From: Branchiostoma belcheri
Taxonomy: Eukaryota; Chordata; Leptocardii; Amphioxiformes; Branchiostomatidae
Direction: 5' to 3'
Length of the DNA: 64,000 nt
Assembly: GCF_001625305.1 (NCBI RefSeq)
Contig: NW_017802769.1
Span: forward strand, 684,861-748,860
The translations under genes and the position numbers were made by a program. Positions 1 through 12,900 of this stretch are shown here, one piece after another (position 1 is the stretch's first letter; each line of letters begins with the position of its first letter). The notes under the pieces were generated by a model. The model was given only the letters and a program-made list of their open reading frames with translations, was not told the origin of the DNA and did no database searches.

Positions 1-152
1 TAAGAGGCTCGGTGGGCGTCACTCCACCGTATAGGTGGGGAAGTCATGTAAAGTGCCCTTCCGAAGGGCACAACGTCGGGCCACAATGAGTATCGAACCC
101 GGGACCTCTCGGTTCCGAGTCCAACGCTCTAACCGCTGCGCCACCGATGCCA
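1..152 (-). repeat. tRNA-derived SINE (left-truncated by window edge)
   Basis: Read on the minus strand, the element starts with a tRNA-like head: an A-box-like TGGCGCAGCGGTTAGAG near 143-125 and a B-box-like GGTCCCGGGTTCGATAC near 110-94. A central motif, GTGCCCTTCGGAAGGGCAC, follows near 75-57. The same head and centre recur in the elements at 38087-38515 and 54995-55278. The head is not a functional tRNA because no acceptor stem forms. The element lies in the exchanger gene, downstream of its last visible exon. Confidence 0.75.
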
Positions 153-707
153 CTTCAGCATCTGATTACATCAAAATAAGGCAATTTGTTATCATTGTAC
201 AGTTACAGTGGAGATCAAGGTTACTGATTGTTTGAGGAGACACATGCCTTCCATTATGACTGGCCACACTAAATACAGTAATATATCATTCCATTTCTTA
301 ACAACTTACTTGTCTAGTGAGATATTGCAATATGTTAGATGTCCTTGGTGCTGAATGTGCAATCATTTTGTGCTCTTTGTAAAATGGGTGATAAAATGCA
401 TTAAGGTACTGTGTAGTGATCCTATAATGTCTTTGCTAATTCATTTGCTTAGCCAGAGTGCTGACAGCTCTCCTTTCTCTATCCATGGTGCTGATTGGCT
501 AGCCAGTTGTCATGAAGGCTCTTATTGGCTCATGGTTCCCCACAGCTAGTAACTCCTTTATGTATGCCGTGCATGCGATTGGCTAATCTTGTCTTTATTC
601 ATACTACAAAAAGGCTAGTATTCTTGTTGATGGTTCTGATTGGTCAACAAGATTACTACCTAGTGTTCTGATTGGCCGGTTCCTGATACAAACAGAATCA
701 CTCTTAC
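153..707. other. NCX intron with five ATTGG (inverted CCAAT) motifs
   Basis: Intronic DNA immediately 3' (minus strand) of the Calx-beta exon. No coding signal was recognised. ATTGG occurs at 494, 524, 578, 639 and 671, each within a similar short context (often TGATTGGCT). This looks like a locally amplified motif. Confidence 0.5.
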
Positions 708-937
708 CATCATCATTTATGATAGTAATCTCGTTGATGCTCTTCCGTCCCAGAACAGCACCGCTGTCGGGATCCACCGACAGCTTCACGAAGAAGGTCT
801 CGTCGGTCTCCCATTGGTTGTCGTCCACGATGACGATCTTGATGTTCTTCATGCTCTCACCTGGCTCGAAGACCAGGACATCCTTCTGGGGGATGTAGTC
901 TGACCCAGCCTCAGCTGTGCCGTCAATGGTTTCATAC
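708..937 (-). CDS. SLC8: NCX exon: C-terminal part of Calx-beta domain 1
   Basis: Acceptor CATCACAG at 938 and donor GTAAGAG at 707. The exon has 230 bases, enters with one base and leaves with one base. It encodes YETIDGTAEAGSDYIPQKDV near its start and ends in INDDG. Likely Ca2+ ligands of Calx-beta domains are kept: the D of AGSDY, the DD of VDDNQW, the E of WETDE and the terminal NDD. The 5' neighbour is exon 1340-1527. Confidence 0.93.
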
Positions 938-3900
938 CTGTGATGTAGAATAGACAACAGATTCCTTAAGAATTTTCTCTCTGCTAGATCCTTCTTACCT
1001 ATCTGATCACAAAACAGTTACTCCAGTTGCTTGAGTATTACATTACCTGGATGTCTAACTTTCATCAACGTACCATCTGAACGTTAGCAAAAGAACATTT
1101 TACAGATAAATTCATACAGATATTTCTGTACCTCTCCATATTTAGTGATAACATTTTGATCTTATCTGATTCATTGCTTATAGAAAAATCTCATAGCAAC
1201 ACTCAACACATTCCTAGTTGAAATATTTTAAAGAATGGACCAACAAAATGGCATTGGCCTTAAGCTGCAGTCATGTACAGTACTGCTACTGTCTTATTGG
1301 CTTAACAGCTAATTTAGATTGACAGGCTAAAATGCTGACCTGAAGGGCACCCTGGTGTTTGTCCTGCCTGAGCGCAGCACAGACACCTCCACCGTGCCCT
1401 GGCTCTCCATCACGGCACAGGATGACGCGGAGAACTCCACCACGGAGAACGTCCCGCCCTGGGACAGGTCCGACGCCGAGTCGATGATCAGTGGCACCTC
1501 GTCCTTATTCTTGGCCTTCTCGTAAACCTAGAGGAAGCGTCCAAATGGCGGAACGTTACTTGGTAGTCTTACCAATCCCTTTCTTTGTTCATAAAAGCAC
1601 ATCACATATCGGTACCAACACCACATACAAGGGTGACACCACTGTGGATAGCACCAACACCACGTACATGTGTACAAGGGTGAAACCACTGTGGACAAAA
1701 CGGTTGCTGACATGCAAACACATCCCAAACAGTGAGACACAGGTCCTGGGAACAAACATATAACACTGTAACATTGTGAAGACACCTGCTATTTCGGTAG
1801 GAAGATGTACAGGTTAGGACAAACAGCCAGAGTGCAGAGGGTAAGGTGACATCATACAGTCTACTACTTCAAGGAGTGTAAACTAAACACAATTATAACA
1901 TCACATTTGTGAGGAGTCACATTTTTCGTGCATCCAGAGTTGCAGTTAAGGGATCAAAATTAATCAATTTCTTGGGGAGAAACATAGTAATTTTGTTATT
2001 ATTGAAGATAGAAAATGTAGAGCATGCCACAGACGTTGTTTATACATGTAAACCCTGTGAAGGTATCTGTTAAAGATACTAACATTCCACAGATAGACAT
2101 AAGGGTCTTCAGACATAACAAGATGTACAGAAAGAAATCTTACCCAGGCAGACAGACAGAGACATCAGGAGGAAAAGTGGAAGAGAATTCCAGACAGACA
2201 GATTCAGGGAGGACAACAGTACAGGAAAGATAGACCAAGACAGTCAAAACATGATTACAAAACATCACTAATACACACATCGTTCAATGTAATTGTCATG
2301 ACTTGCTTGCTGGGTAGGTCTAATTACAACTGTCAGTTTACTTATAGTTATATTTTAAGAGATTATAGAAGTACAGAAGGTAGCACACATGTTAGTCTTT
2401 TCATTTGAGAATGTTAACAGTAGAAGTTATTTTTACCCAGCAAACAAGTATACAAAATGCAGGTGGTTTATATTTTTTACATCATGTTGAGTAACAAAGA
2501 TTCAACAGAAAAAAGAACAGAAACACTCCCTGACTGCATTGCATAGCATTTGTGTGAACCACAGTGTCATGCAAGACAACAATCCACTGTACTGTGATAA
2601 ATGTAATAATATAATGTGGCATCTTACACCCAAAATCCTCATCACTAATCTAAATGGATTCACATGCTCCTAATCACACCACCCTAATCTCTACCACAAG
2701 ATTTGACCACTGACGGCACGTCACAAGTACCACATGACAACACCACATCTCTCACATTGCACCAGTCCTGAAACATCTGCCTACGAATGGTGAGCTATTG
2801 TCACTACTGATGCAAGGAGCACAGAATTATTGAAAAGAGAAGTGCATTAGTGGGTTAGTTCAGTCAAGAAGCACACCAAGTAAGTAAAACATGGGGGCAC
2901 AAACCTGAGACCCTTCCAGTTTCTAGCATGCATGGTGCATTGAAAGACAAAACAAACAAAGTGCATGGTGAAACAAAAGTGTTAAAAACAACATAAAAGA
3001 AAATCATGGACATGTTGGTTCGGCATCTTAGGGTGACATATGATGTTGAAATGGCCAAACCTTTGCCTGGTGCAATAGGAAAAACAAAGAGCTGCTCAGG
3101 ATTTGTCTGGGTTACTTTCAGAGCATACAATCTTTCTGAGATGCACTGATTACTGGAGATTCTGAAGTAGCAGGCTGTAGTTAGTACCCATGATAGTTCT
3201 GTATTCTCTTGATAATCGATAGAGATACTTCTGCAAGGTACATGCTGCATGTAAGACACCGCAGTTTGGTAAAAGAGAGGGCCATTCTTTATCGACATGC
3301 AGCAATACAATTTCACCACTTTTACAATAGGTCCATGGACATTGATGAGTCCTTAGGTTTAGGTATGAAGCCAGGAAGAGTATACTTTTAAAATTCCCCT
3401 TAGTAACCTTGTTGTAGTGACAACTAGACAAATAGAAAATAACATCCATAATTTGTGATATGATGTACAATTAGTACATAAACAGTTAACCAATACCACT
3501 CCAGCAGTCTCAACTAACCAATGCATCTCTAATTGAATTTCTTTTAATGCCAGAATACACTTCAGATTATTATTAGAACATAATATTCAAGCATGTGTGC
3601 AAATACTGACAGAGTTTTATTGTTAGTTGCAAATACAGTGCACTTACATGTATCAAATCAGCACTATAATAATAATACAGCTGCATCAACTATGAAGCAA
3701 CAATACTATTATCAAGATTATTCACAACACACACACAAAGGAAACCATTATAATAGACTAAGTGTTGTTGTGTGGATGGATTTAGAAACCTATTAGAAAG
3801 TAGGAGAGGCAACTTTGCTTTACTTGAAGTTTGAGACACACACACATCTGCCTGATCATTTAAATTTCTACAAAAGTTTGTGTCCTTGCACAAAAGGCCT

Positions 3901-6900
3901 GTACAATATTTTATTGGGAAATTCTATATTTTTGTAGACGTAATAAAATTTTATCTCCTTCCCCCTCCTGTTATGATACTCACTTCCTTGAGAGTGCTGT
4001 TCACGTTGACGGAAACTTTCCGCCCTCCCACCAGCCATCGCGTAGCGTTCACGCGATACCAGCTCCTGTCGTGCTTCTCGTTCTCCTGGATCTTCAGGGC
4101 CGCCAGCTTGGCCGCCTCCTCTGGCGACAGCTTACCCCCGGAGTACTTGCTGATCTCCTTGACAAACTCGGACACGGACTGCTTGTTCACATGGCCGGGC
4201 TTCAGCTCAGAAACTGCACCTGCATATTCTGGGAAGCACAGGAATCATCGGTCACTACAGAACTGTTACGGTTACAGTACTTATACATGCAATAGCTTTA
4301 ATAATTGGTATAGAGTGCTCGCTTTGTAACCGGGAGGTCGTGAGTTCAACCCTCGTAGACTTAAAAAATGGTACAACACTTCTTTCTCTGCTTAGCACTT
4401 AGCACATATGAGAAAGACTGTGGGAAGGTCAAACACACAGCACTACCAGCGGACTAGCCCCCTGCTGTAGTGCTTGCACAACTGTGTGTTGCCCAAGGGC
4501 TACGAAATGGGCACCAGTGCCACACCACCCTACGCTTGACATAAGAGCACGGAAGACCTTCTTCTTTTTCACTTGTACATGTATAAAAAAATCTGATACC
4601 CAGGTGGATGGGTATTGTTTCCAATATGAAAATGTCATTTAACAGAGAGGTAATCAATGTGAATGATCATCTTAGGCCCATTGAAGCCACACTAACCAAC
4701 AGATTGAATTATCAGTACCAAGGACAGTACCAGTTTTTTCATCTTAGAATTTGAGGCAAAATTAAGGTAAACCTGCCATCATTAACATAACATTGATTCT
4801 GGAATTGTTTCTTATATCAAAATGATGTAGAAGGTCTTCTAACATGTGATAATTACATTTGAATGTGTAGAATTAGTTCTATTTATCAATGAATGCATTT
4901 TATCTACTGAACTACTGGTGTGGCCGCCAATATCTGAACCTGAATCTGCTAACTTTGCTGCAAGCAGTAAAAATTTTGATGTGCTACATGGTACAACAGC
5001 AGTAAGATTGCTAAAGAGAATGAATTAAGAAAATATTAAGAAAGAAGCCTGTTTCAGTGTTTGTATTTGCATGCACAATGCAATACCGTTAAGGAATGGC
5101 CTTGAACCGTATAGTTACATGTATAAAGGCAGTACCAGGTTCTAGCACACAAAGCTTCTGTTTCAATGGGTGCTGTGTATGAAATTTTAATGCTTTGACC
5201 AATATTGCTCCTTGGCACAGTACAAGGCATCATACAGTAATCAAACAATGTAGTTGAGGTATGTAAACACTTGAACAAAGGACTTTGCAAATCTAACAGC
5301 TTAGAGCATTGCCGATATGCCAGATGTTTGTATGCCTGCACTATAGCAACAGCCATGATGCATTGAAAATGAGAAGAACTGTCTTGAATAATTAACACTA
5401 ACCATATAACACCCTGACAGAATGGACGTGTTGGACAATGCGTTGGTGGAAAATGTCACGCAATGATGGGTTTGGTAGACAGTGATGACGTTGTTCCAGG
5501 TTAACGACCATGAGCTTGAGTCTTACTAAGGTCATGGTCGCAGCGGGATTTATTTGTCTGGCATTTAGAGGCCATGACCAGCACTAGGCAACTGACACAT
5601 GCCTGGACAGACAGACGGAACGGTGAGGCTGCCTTTGTACCACGCCATTATCCGAAAATGCCAAAATATTTGTCATGTTTAGCTCAGAACCTTTCAAGTT
5701 TCAAAATTTTGAACGAACTTGAAACTTAGTGCAAAATGTACATGTAGACAATACGTTGCAGATATTATATGAATTGTCAATATTTCTATGAGTTTATCAT
5801 GATAGTAAAAGTCCCTCCTGCACTGGGTGGTGCATAGGACGGTGCCAATCTGCAGTTCAATAGCCTTTGGGCCACACAGTAGTGCAATCACTACAGCAGG
5901 GACCAGTCACCTAGTAGTTGGCATAAGTTTATTATAATCATCCTGATATTGCTAAAATGGGCCAAGATGATTTTAATAGCATTTTCTGTCACTTTTCAGC
6001 TGCCATAGTATCGCCACATCAATTCCCGAGGGAAAGATCTTAATGTGACAATACAATGACTTTGTAAACAAGGTATAAACCCATATAGTCAGGAAATTGT
6101 TAAAAGTGCCTTTTATGTTGTATAATAAACTACCTGCTGCACTCACAAGGAAGTATTATAAGTATAAATCAGATGTTGTTTTTACAAAGTAGCTGTCTTT
6201 AGTAACTTATTGAATGTTTAATGACAATCGCCATTATCTTGTAAATTTCAGACTTTGACTAATGGGACTACACGCGATGATGTCACATCTGTATCCATGG
6301 TTTCTATGGCGACACGATGTTAGCCTCCTGCTGAACGTTTTTTTTCCTCCGCAGAGGAAATGGAAAACTTAAGACAGGGGTGATAAATGACTTGCTCGGA
6401 GCCGCCATTATTGCTTATTGTAAAATATGTATGTCGGTTTGGAAGGTTGGAAAAGGATCAGAAGACGAGTAGTCTACATACCCCGGGGCCTTTGAGGAAC
6501 ATGTGCAAGATAATGTAACACTGACGTTGACTCCATTTTGTAATTCATTTGACAACATGAACTTTTTTCCTCTACTGATAATGAAAATGACTATGGACAT
6601 GAAAAGAAGCATTGATAAAATAATATGTTACGCATGATTTTATACAATCATGTTCATTTTCCATCAATGAAATTCTTGGCTCGGAAAAAGGTGAGCAATA
6701 TGACAGACTTTAAAACACACTATTAGGAAGCTGTGCGAATCTGTCAAAATTGAGATGAAAATAAAACAGAAATCAAATATTTATTTACAAAATAATGAAA
6801 TTTTTTTACCTAGTCATATTTTGCAAAGCAACTTCAGGGTTGTAAAAATGACTGTCACAATGTTATTCATTTTCCTGCTTCTTAATCCTTAATCTCAATG

Positions 6901-9900
6901 TAAATTCTTGCTCTTCCAGGTAGCATTTGATAGATTTGCTACCCACAGAGCTGCAGTAGACATGCATTGCTGGATATTGCTTCGTCTTCTTGCTTCTTGG
7001 GGCATTTTTGAAAGTACATGTAATCAGATGAACTCGGCGGTGAAAAGTGGAGGAGGTCCATCATTCCCTGCTGCCTATTTCCATAGAGATATCAGTCTGC
7101 ATGGCACTGAGCCAGTTTGAACTGCCACAAGATAAAGGTAGAGTATTTTTCTATGTGTACTTGGGCATTGACCTGGGAAAAATATTGGACATTTCTTGGC
7201 ACGAACATCAGGAACATGAATTGTTTGGTACTAGAGGACATATACATATTGCACACTGGCTGAGCAGTTTTACAGGTTCAGTTCTCCAGGTTTGCCATGT
7301 CATTTATCAATATTATACATATATCATGTGCTTGGATTACCAAACTTTCATGAAATAGGTTTCTGGTGCATTGCCAGTGATACAATGTACATGACAGTGA
7401 TATATATACCAGTGTCTTTAGTTGGCATGTTCTACATGTATTACGAACACTTGAAACGTGGCCCTTGTCGATATTGTAACACAATCAAGGTTGAATTAAG
7501 GTCAAAAAATTCATTGCAGGTAGAGCTACACCAGATACCGTGATATGAGGATATGGAAACTTAAGAGTTTATCAATTTTATGAAAAGTTTTTGGCATTTA
7601 AACTTTGTTAGACTCAGTCTAGTGTGGTTTTGGTGTTTTTCTTCAAAACTTTTGCATTCAAAAATTGTTCGAACTTCTGGTAAGTAACACTTGGTTGTTT
7701 TGGACAGGCATTGCGTAGTGGTTGTTTTGGACAAGCACTGCAATAATAATACGGTAATACAGTATTGACCCGCAGGCACAAGCAACATCTAGATCTGCAC
7801 TGTGACCTGCACAATACATGCTTTTGGAGTATTTTGTAGAACCGACTTCTTGACATGCATACAATGACAGTGTTACTACTCAGGTGTCCGTGTGCCAGAC
7901 GCATGACCAGACTGAGTATCAGTACCATGACAGGCATGCATGAGCTGTGTCGGCATGCTTTGTCCTTTCAGCTCAGTGAAAACAAACATTACTTATTTAT
8001 GGTTAGCTCACACCCTGCATTGAATTTATGAAGAAGCTCTAGAATCTTCTGTGCTGTGTGATCAGAAGAGCATCTCAAATGTAAACTTCAAATTACAAAC
8101 TTTCTTTTACTTTTCACACCTCGAGTAATTTTGAGTACTCCAGGTTTGAAAATGGAAGAACTGAATACTTTCTCAAGTTTCTGCATGCAACAGTAAATAG
8201 TTTGTTTATTTTCCTAGCTCAAATTTACCAGAAGAATTCTTATATGTATCAGATTGTCTCTAACCCAACTGGCTTTTCAGTCAGAAGGGTCTGATGCCTT
8301 GCTATTGCACATTTCACTTCAGATCTTATACATGTACATGTAACACTACTGGCCACTGAATGCGTGTTTGGAAATGGAGCAATTCTTTTCAATTCCAACT
8401 GACGTCAGTTACCATGAGTACCTACGTCAAGGCCCACTGTTTGCTGATTCAAACCAAGCTAGTATTCCTTTAAAGGTTATTTCTCTTAAAAGCATAGCTT
8501 GGCAAGTTGTCACCTTAACGTCTGCATCACTTAGTTTCCTTGACACCTCACGAATAGAAATATAGGGTTGAAGACATCTGTTTAGAACAGGTGTGACCGG
8601 CTAGAGTACATCCCTGGCCAAATGTACCATTGTGTACCCGGTAATTTCTATCCTGGACTATTACATTGTACATTAGACAGGGTAAATTTAGATTGTGGAC
8701 CTGTAGCTGACATTCTCACATACTGAGAATTAAGCAGTCATACTTTAGTTTCATAATTTTTCTGTAACAGTTAGTCTACATAGAAATACATAAGCATAAA
8801 AATGCACATTTAATGGCAGCTGATTATCGGGTAAAAATCGACATGTCATCAGCTGACGGTGAAATTTATAAATGGACCATTAGCCTGACTCAAACTGTTA
8901 AATGTTAACCATTAGTCAAGAGTGGTAGGTGCTGTAATAGTACAAATTGTGCAATTTTTACATCATACAGGACCTGGTGACTTAACTGTGCATTCTTTGC
9001 AAAACTCACATAAACCTCCAGCATGCTGATTTATTCCTGTCTCAGCCATGGATTGAACATTCAGGACATCTATATGCCGATCTTCACAAAGTCAAAAGTC
9101 CTCGAGTATGATTTGAGGAGGTTAAAGCACATTGGAGCCTGAATGGCCCAATATACACTTAAATGTCCTTGGCTACATGTGTTGCATAGACAAGAAATGT
9201 AGGAATAACATTAGCATGCTGGTAAGGTTATTATAGATAATCACACAATGCAACAAGACTTAGAAATGAGTGAAAAACAGATCACATCACGACATGAAGG
9301 GTACTAACCTGCCAGCACTGTACCTGATTGACTTTCCTCTGATAGGAGAGAAGGCAGAAAAGAAGCAGAAAAGAATGAATGTAGAGTTAGTACATTTAGA
9401 ATTTAGTAAGAAAGAATTATGAAAAATGTCTGATAACATAGTTTTTTAAAGATACCTGGGAAATCTGATAGAATGTAAGATTAATAAAATGGCATTCAAC
9501 AATTTGAAAACAAATATTATTTTGAAGTTAAAATCATTATGTTTATAATGTTAATCAGCATGTTGCATTTGTTATACTAGCATATTAAGTTGCATTTAGT
9601 TGAAACTAATACGTAAACTATGGGTACAGCAGTATTAAATTTACCCTCATTACAAGATAAGATCTTAACCTGGAAGGTAGATCGATCTTCTTTATAACCC
9701 TCCCAATGTCAAGGCCAAGGAGAACTGTACATATTTGGCCTGTAACACTAGGAGGGTTAAGGGGGGCATTCTTAGAAAATGACATCTTCATGATTATCAT
9801 TTTTCAAACTATCACTGGCATTAGAAGTGCATGAAATTAGCATTGCAACAAACCTAACCCTACAGATTTTTAAGGACCTCTAAAGTTATTAGAGTCTGTC

Positions 9901-12900
9901 AGTATGTGCATTAAAATGGGTGGATGCATAACTTCGTTGCAGATCTATTGAATTGTTTACATTAGCACTCTTGTGTTAGCTGTGAAGAATTGCTGAGTTG
10001 AAGGTCAATCAATGATAAATTGACATTCTAGCACTATGGCACCCATCCTCTATCTGTGACTACATGTATGTAGCCGTTAATAAGTAAGGCACCACGTACG
10101 ATAATCACCACATGAAGGTGACACCAAAAAGGCAGACGCACCAATTATTCAACACAAAATTTTGACAGAAGGAGGCCATTGATTACTTCACCATCCTTAG
10201 AATTACCAACACTGTACATGTACATGTATTAGTGTTAAACACGTAACGTGACAGGACCACACAGTTTTTATCCCAACTGGTCAGCCACCATACTGATTTG
10301 TTTCACGTACCTTCGTGAGAAATGTACGACGAATTGCTAAACTGCAGCCGTGGCTGATCATGCTGGCTCCCTCCCATTCCTAGATTTCGTTGTTACAAAA
10401 GTAGAGTTGTTCACTTGATATTTTAATTTGCGTTTCATCATTCATTCCCATAAACTTTCCACAGCCCAATCTTATAATAGTCAAACATAAGGTTACATTA
10501 GACTTGGCACCATACAATGGGCATATTGTCCACAGCACTGGACTTCATTTAAAAAACCTAGACTTGTTAAGGATAGTATTTATTGTTTATTTCCATTTCT
10601 CCCCCATACCACAATAAATAAAAAATGCCTGGGTGGATTGTCTTAATATTTGGTATGTGGGTAGGTATTGGCAGGCCAAAGGATAAGTTTTATTGTCCCT
10701 AGTGGCTTGTTTATGATACTTCAGGGGAACTTCCTGGGTTTTAAATCTTAAGGTACGGTCAACAAATTGACATGGGAGTTCTACTGACAATGCAATTTTG
10801 TCCTTAATCAATTTTTTCCTTATATTTAATTTTATTTTCACAAGAAAAATACCACAAAGATCTGATTGAGACATTGCGTTATTCTCCCATTCCATCTTCT
10901 CATGGCCTGTTCCTTACGTAATGATCATACTGATGGGTATGGAATGGATGTCAAAATCCGCCCACACACATTACGTATGTGTAATGGACAAACCGTTTCA
11001 TTAGCCTGAAGTAATCCCAGCAAGTGCTTCCTATGAAATATTGATGTCGTTGTAATTACCCCACTGCACACCGCTTGACCCGCCCATTAAAAATTGGGAG
11101 CAGTCACGCAGCTAAGCATGTGTTGCAGGGACAATTTTTCAAACTTGAAGGATATTGATTTCTGATATGGTAATGTGTGTGGTGTACAGCGTGTCCATCA
11201 TATCTCACTTCAGCATTTTAAGTGTTCTGAGGGTCAAAACTCAGTTTCCTTTTAGTAACTCTGTAGTCATTTTTTATTATTGCAAGACTATACATTTTGT
11301 ATTTTGCCACAAAAGACTAAAAAGTTAACAATTTTCTACAATTTTCTGACAGGTTGATAATTTTTTTGCCTCTTTTAACTCAATGCATGTAGAGTTACAG
11401 CTGCATGACATTCTTCTTATTATCATCAAATAACTTGCAGGGAATTGTCATAATACAAGCTATTATAGATACTGATCGCTAAATTTTTCCGGAGATTCAT
11501 TTGGCATGAGAATTCTAATAATTTATTTCATAACAAATTGTGTTACAGATAAAATTGTTTGAATGTTTGAAACTTAATGCTTTTTATGAGAAACTAAAAT
11601 TTGCCTGCAGGCATTTCATTTTAGTGATGAGGGAAGGGGAAAGGGTCACAGTCACACAAAAATGATTATATGTATATAGTAACAAAAATACAGTTTAAAG
11701 TCCTAATAAATGAAAGTTTTATTGCAAATTCATGCCCGAAGGCTAATTGCATGAACAGAAGAAACATTTGTATAATATATATAAATATACATATAAATAA
11801 ATATACATAAACATATACATGAACATATTTTATTACACATAAATGGTACAAAAGTACACATTAAAGAGTGTCAGAGCTGGTATATGGTTCATTCCTTTTG
11901 GTCATTAGTGGTAAAAACATTTGGAAAACAAAGTTCAGCAAGCCACATACCATGCACCACAGAATGCTACACCATTAACAACTCCTAACTTCTAAACCCA
12001 CCTCGGGCTATATTACCCAATTCATCACCCATGCAAAAGCGATAAGGGGTAACATTTAGATCTCTGCAAGAAAAATGGGGAGCGATGCATTTGGGTCATC
12101 TTTCAAACCTGTTTTATGGCATACGTTGCTCTCAAATTGGTTGGAAAATTTTCCAGCATGCATAATTTAGATAGGGTGGGTCGGTCATGTGTTAATTGGT
12201 TGGATTCTCAACAAGTTGTTGTGCTCATCATGTCACAGTGGGTAAAAATGATGACAGATGATGTTTCATCCCAAGTGGTTGGCAAAATGCAGGTCATCTC
12301 ACATCCACAGATACTGGTGTATCCATCCATTATTGATGTAGCTTGTTGCTCTTTTATCGTTTTTTTTTATGGAAGACACAATATTAGACAAGTAAAGAAA
12401 AATATGTATTTTGGGGGGGTAAACTGTAAATACAACAGGAAATAGACCAAGGACTTGAGGCCATGTATTTTGTAGACATGACTTTTGCCTTAAGCTTGGG
12501 ATATTGGACAATTTTTCCATCCTTCGGAAAGACAAAAAATGACCTTAAAGATGCACAATCTAAAAATTACAAAAAGATGCCTTCCTATATGCTAACCCCA
12601 GGGGTGTGAAATGTAATAATATCCACTGTATAATGGTAAATTTCATAAAGTTAAAACATAGCTCTTTGCTAGATATAGAATAAATGATCATGAATCATAT
12701 CCTAACAACTGGAATTCTAAGAAACATCCTTTTTGCAATGGCTCCACCACTGCATGCCAAGTTTTTCTGCTGACAGAGCGACTGTTACTATACTTTTTAT
12801 CAGTTGCCTAATACTAAGTAAGAATCTGGAATGGATCAAGTTTTACAAGCTTTACAAACAACTTCCTGTTTGAAATGACAGCTTGGAAGGGAAATCCTCA

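Noticed and set aside
2864..3319. 151-codon minus-strand frame
   Set aside because: No recognised domain, biased composition, and no splice signals placing it in the exchanger transcript.
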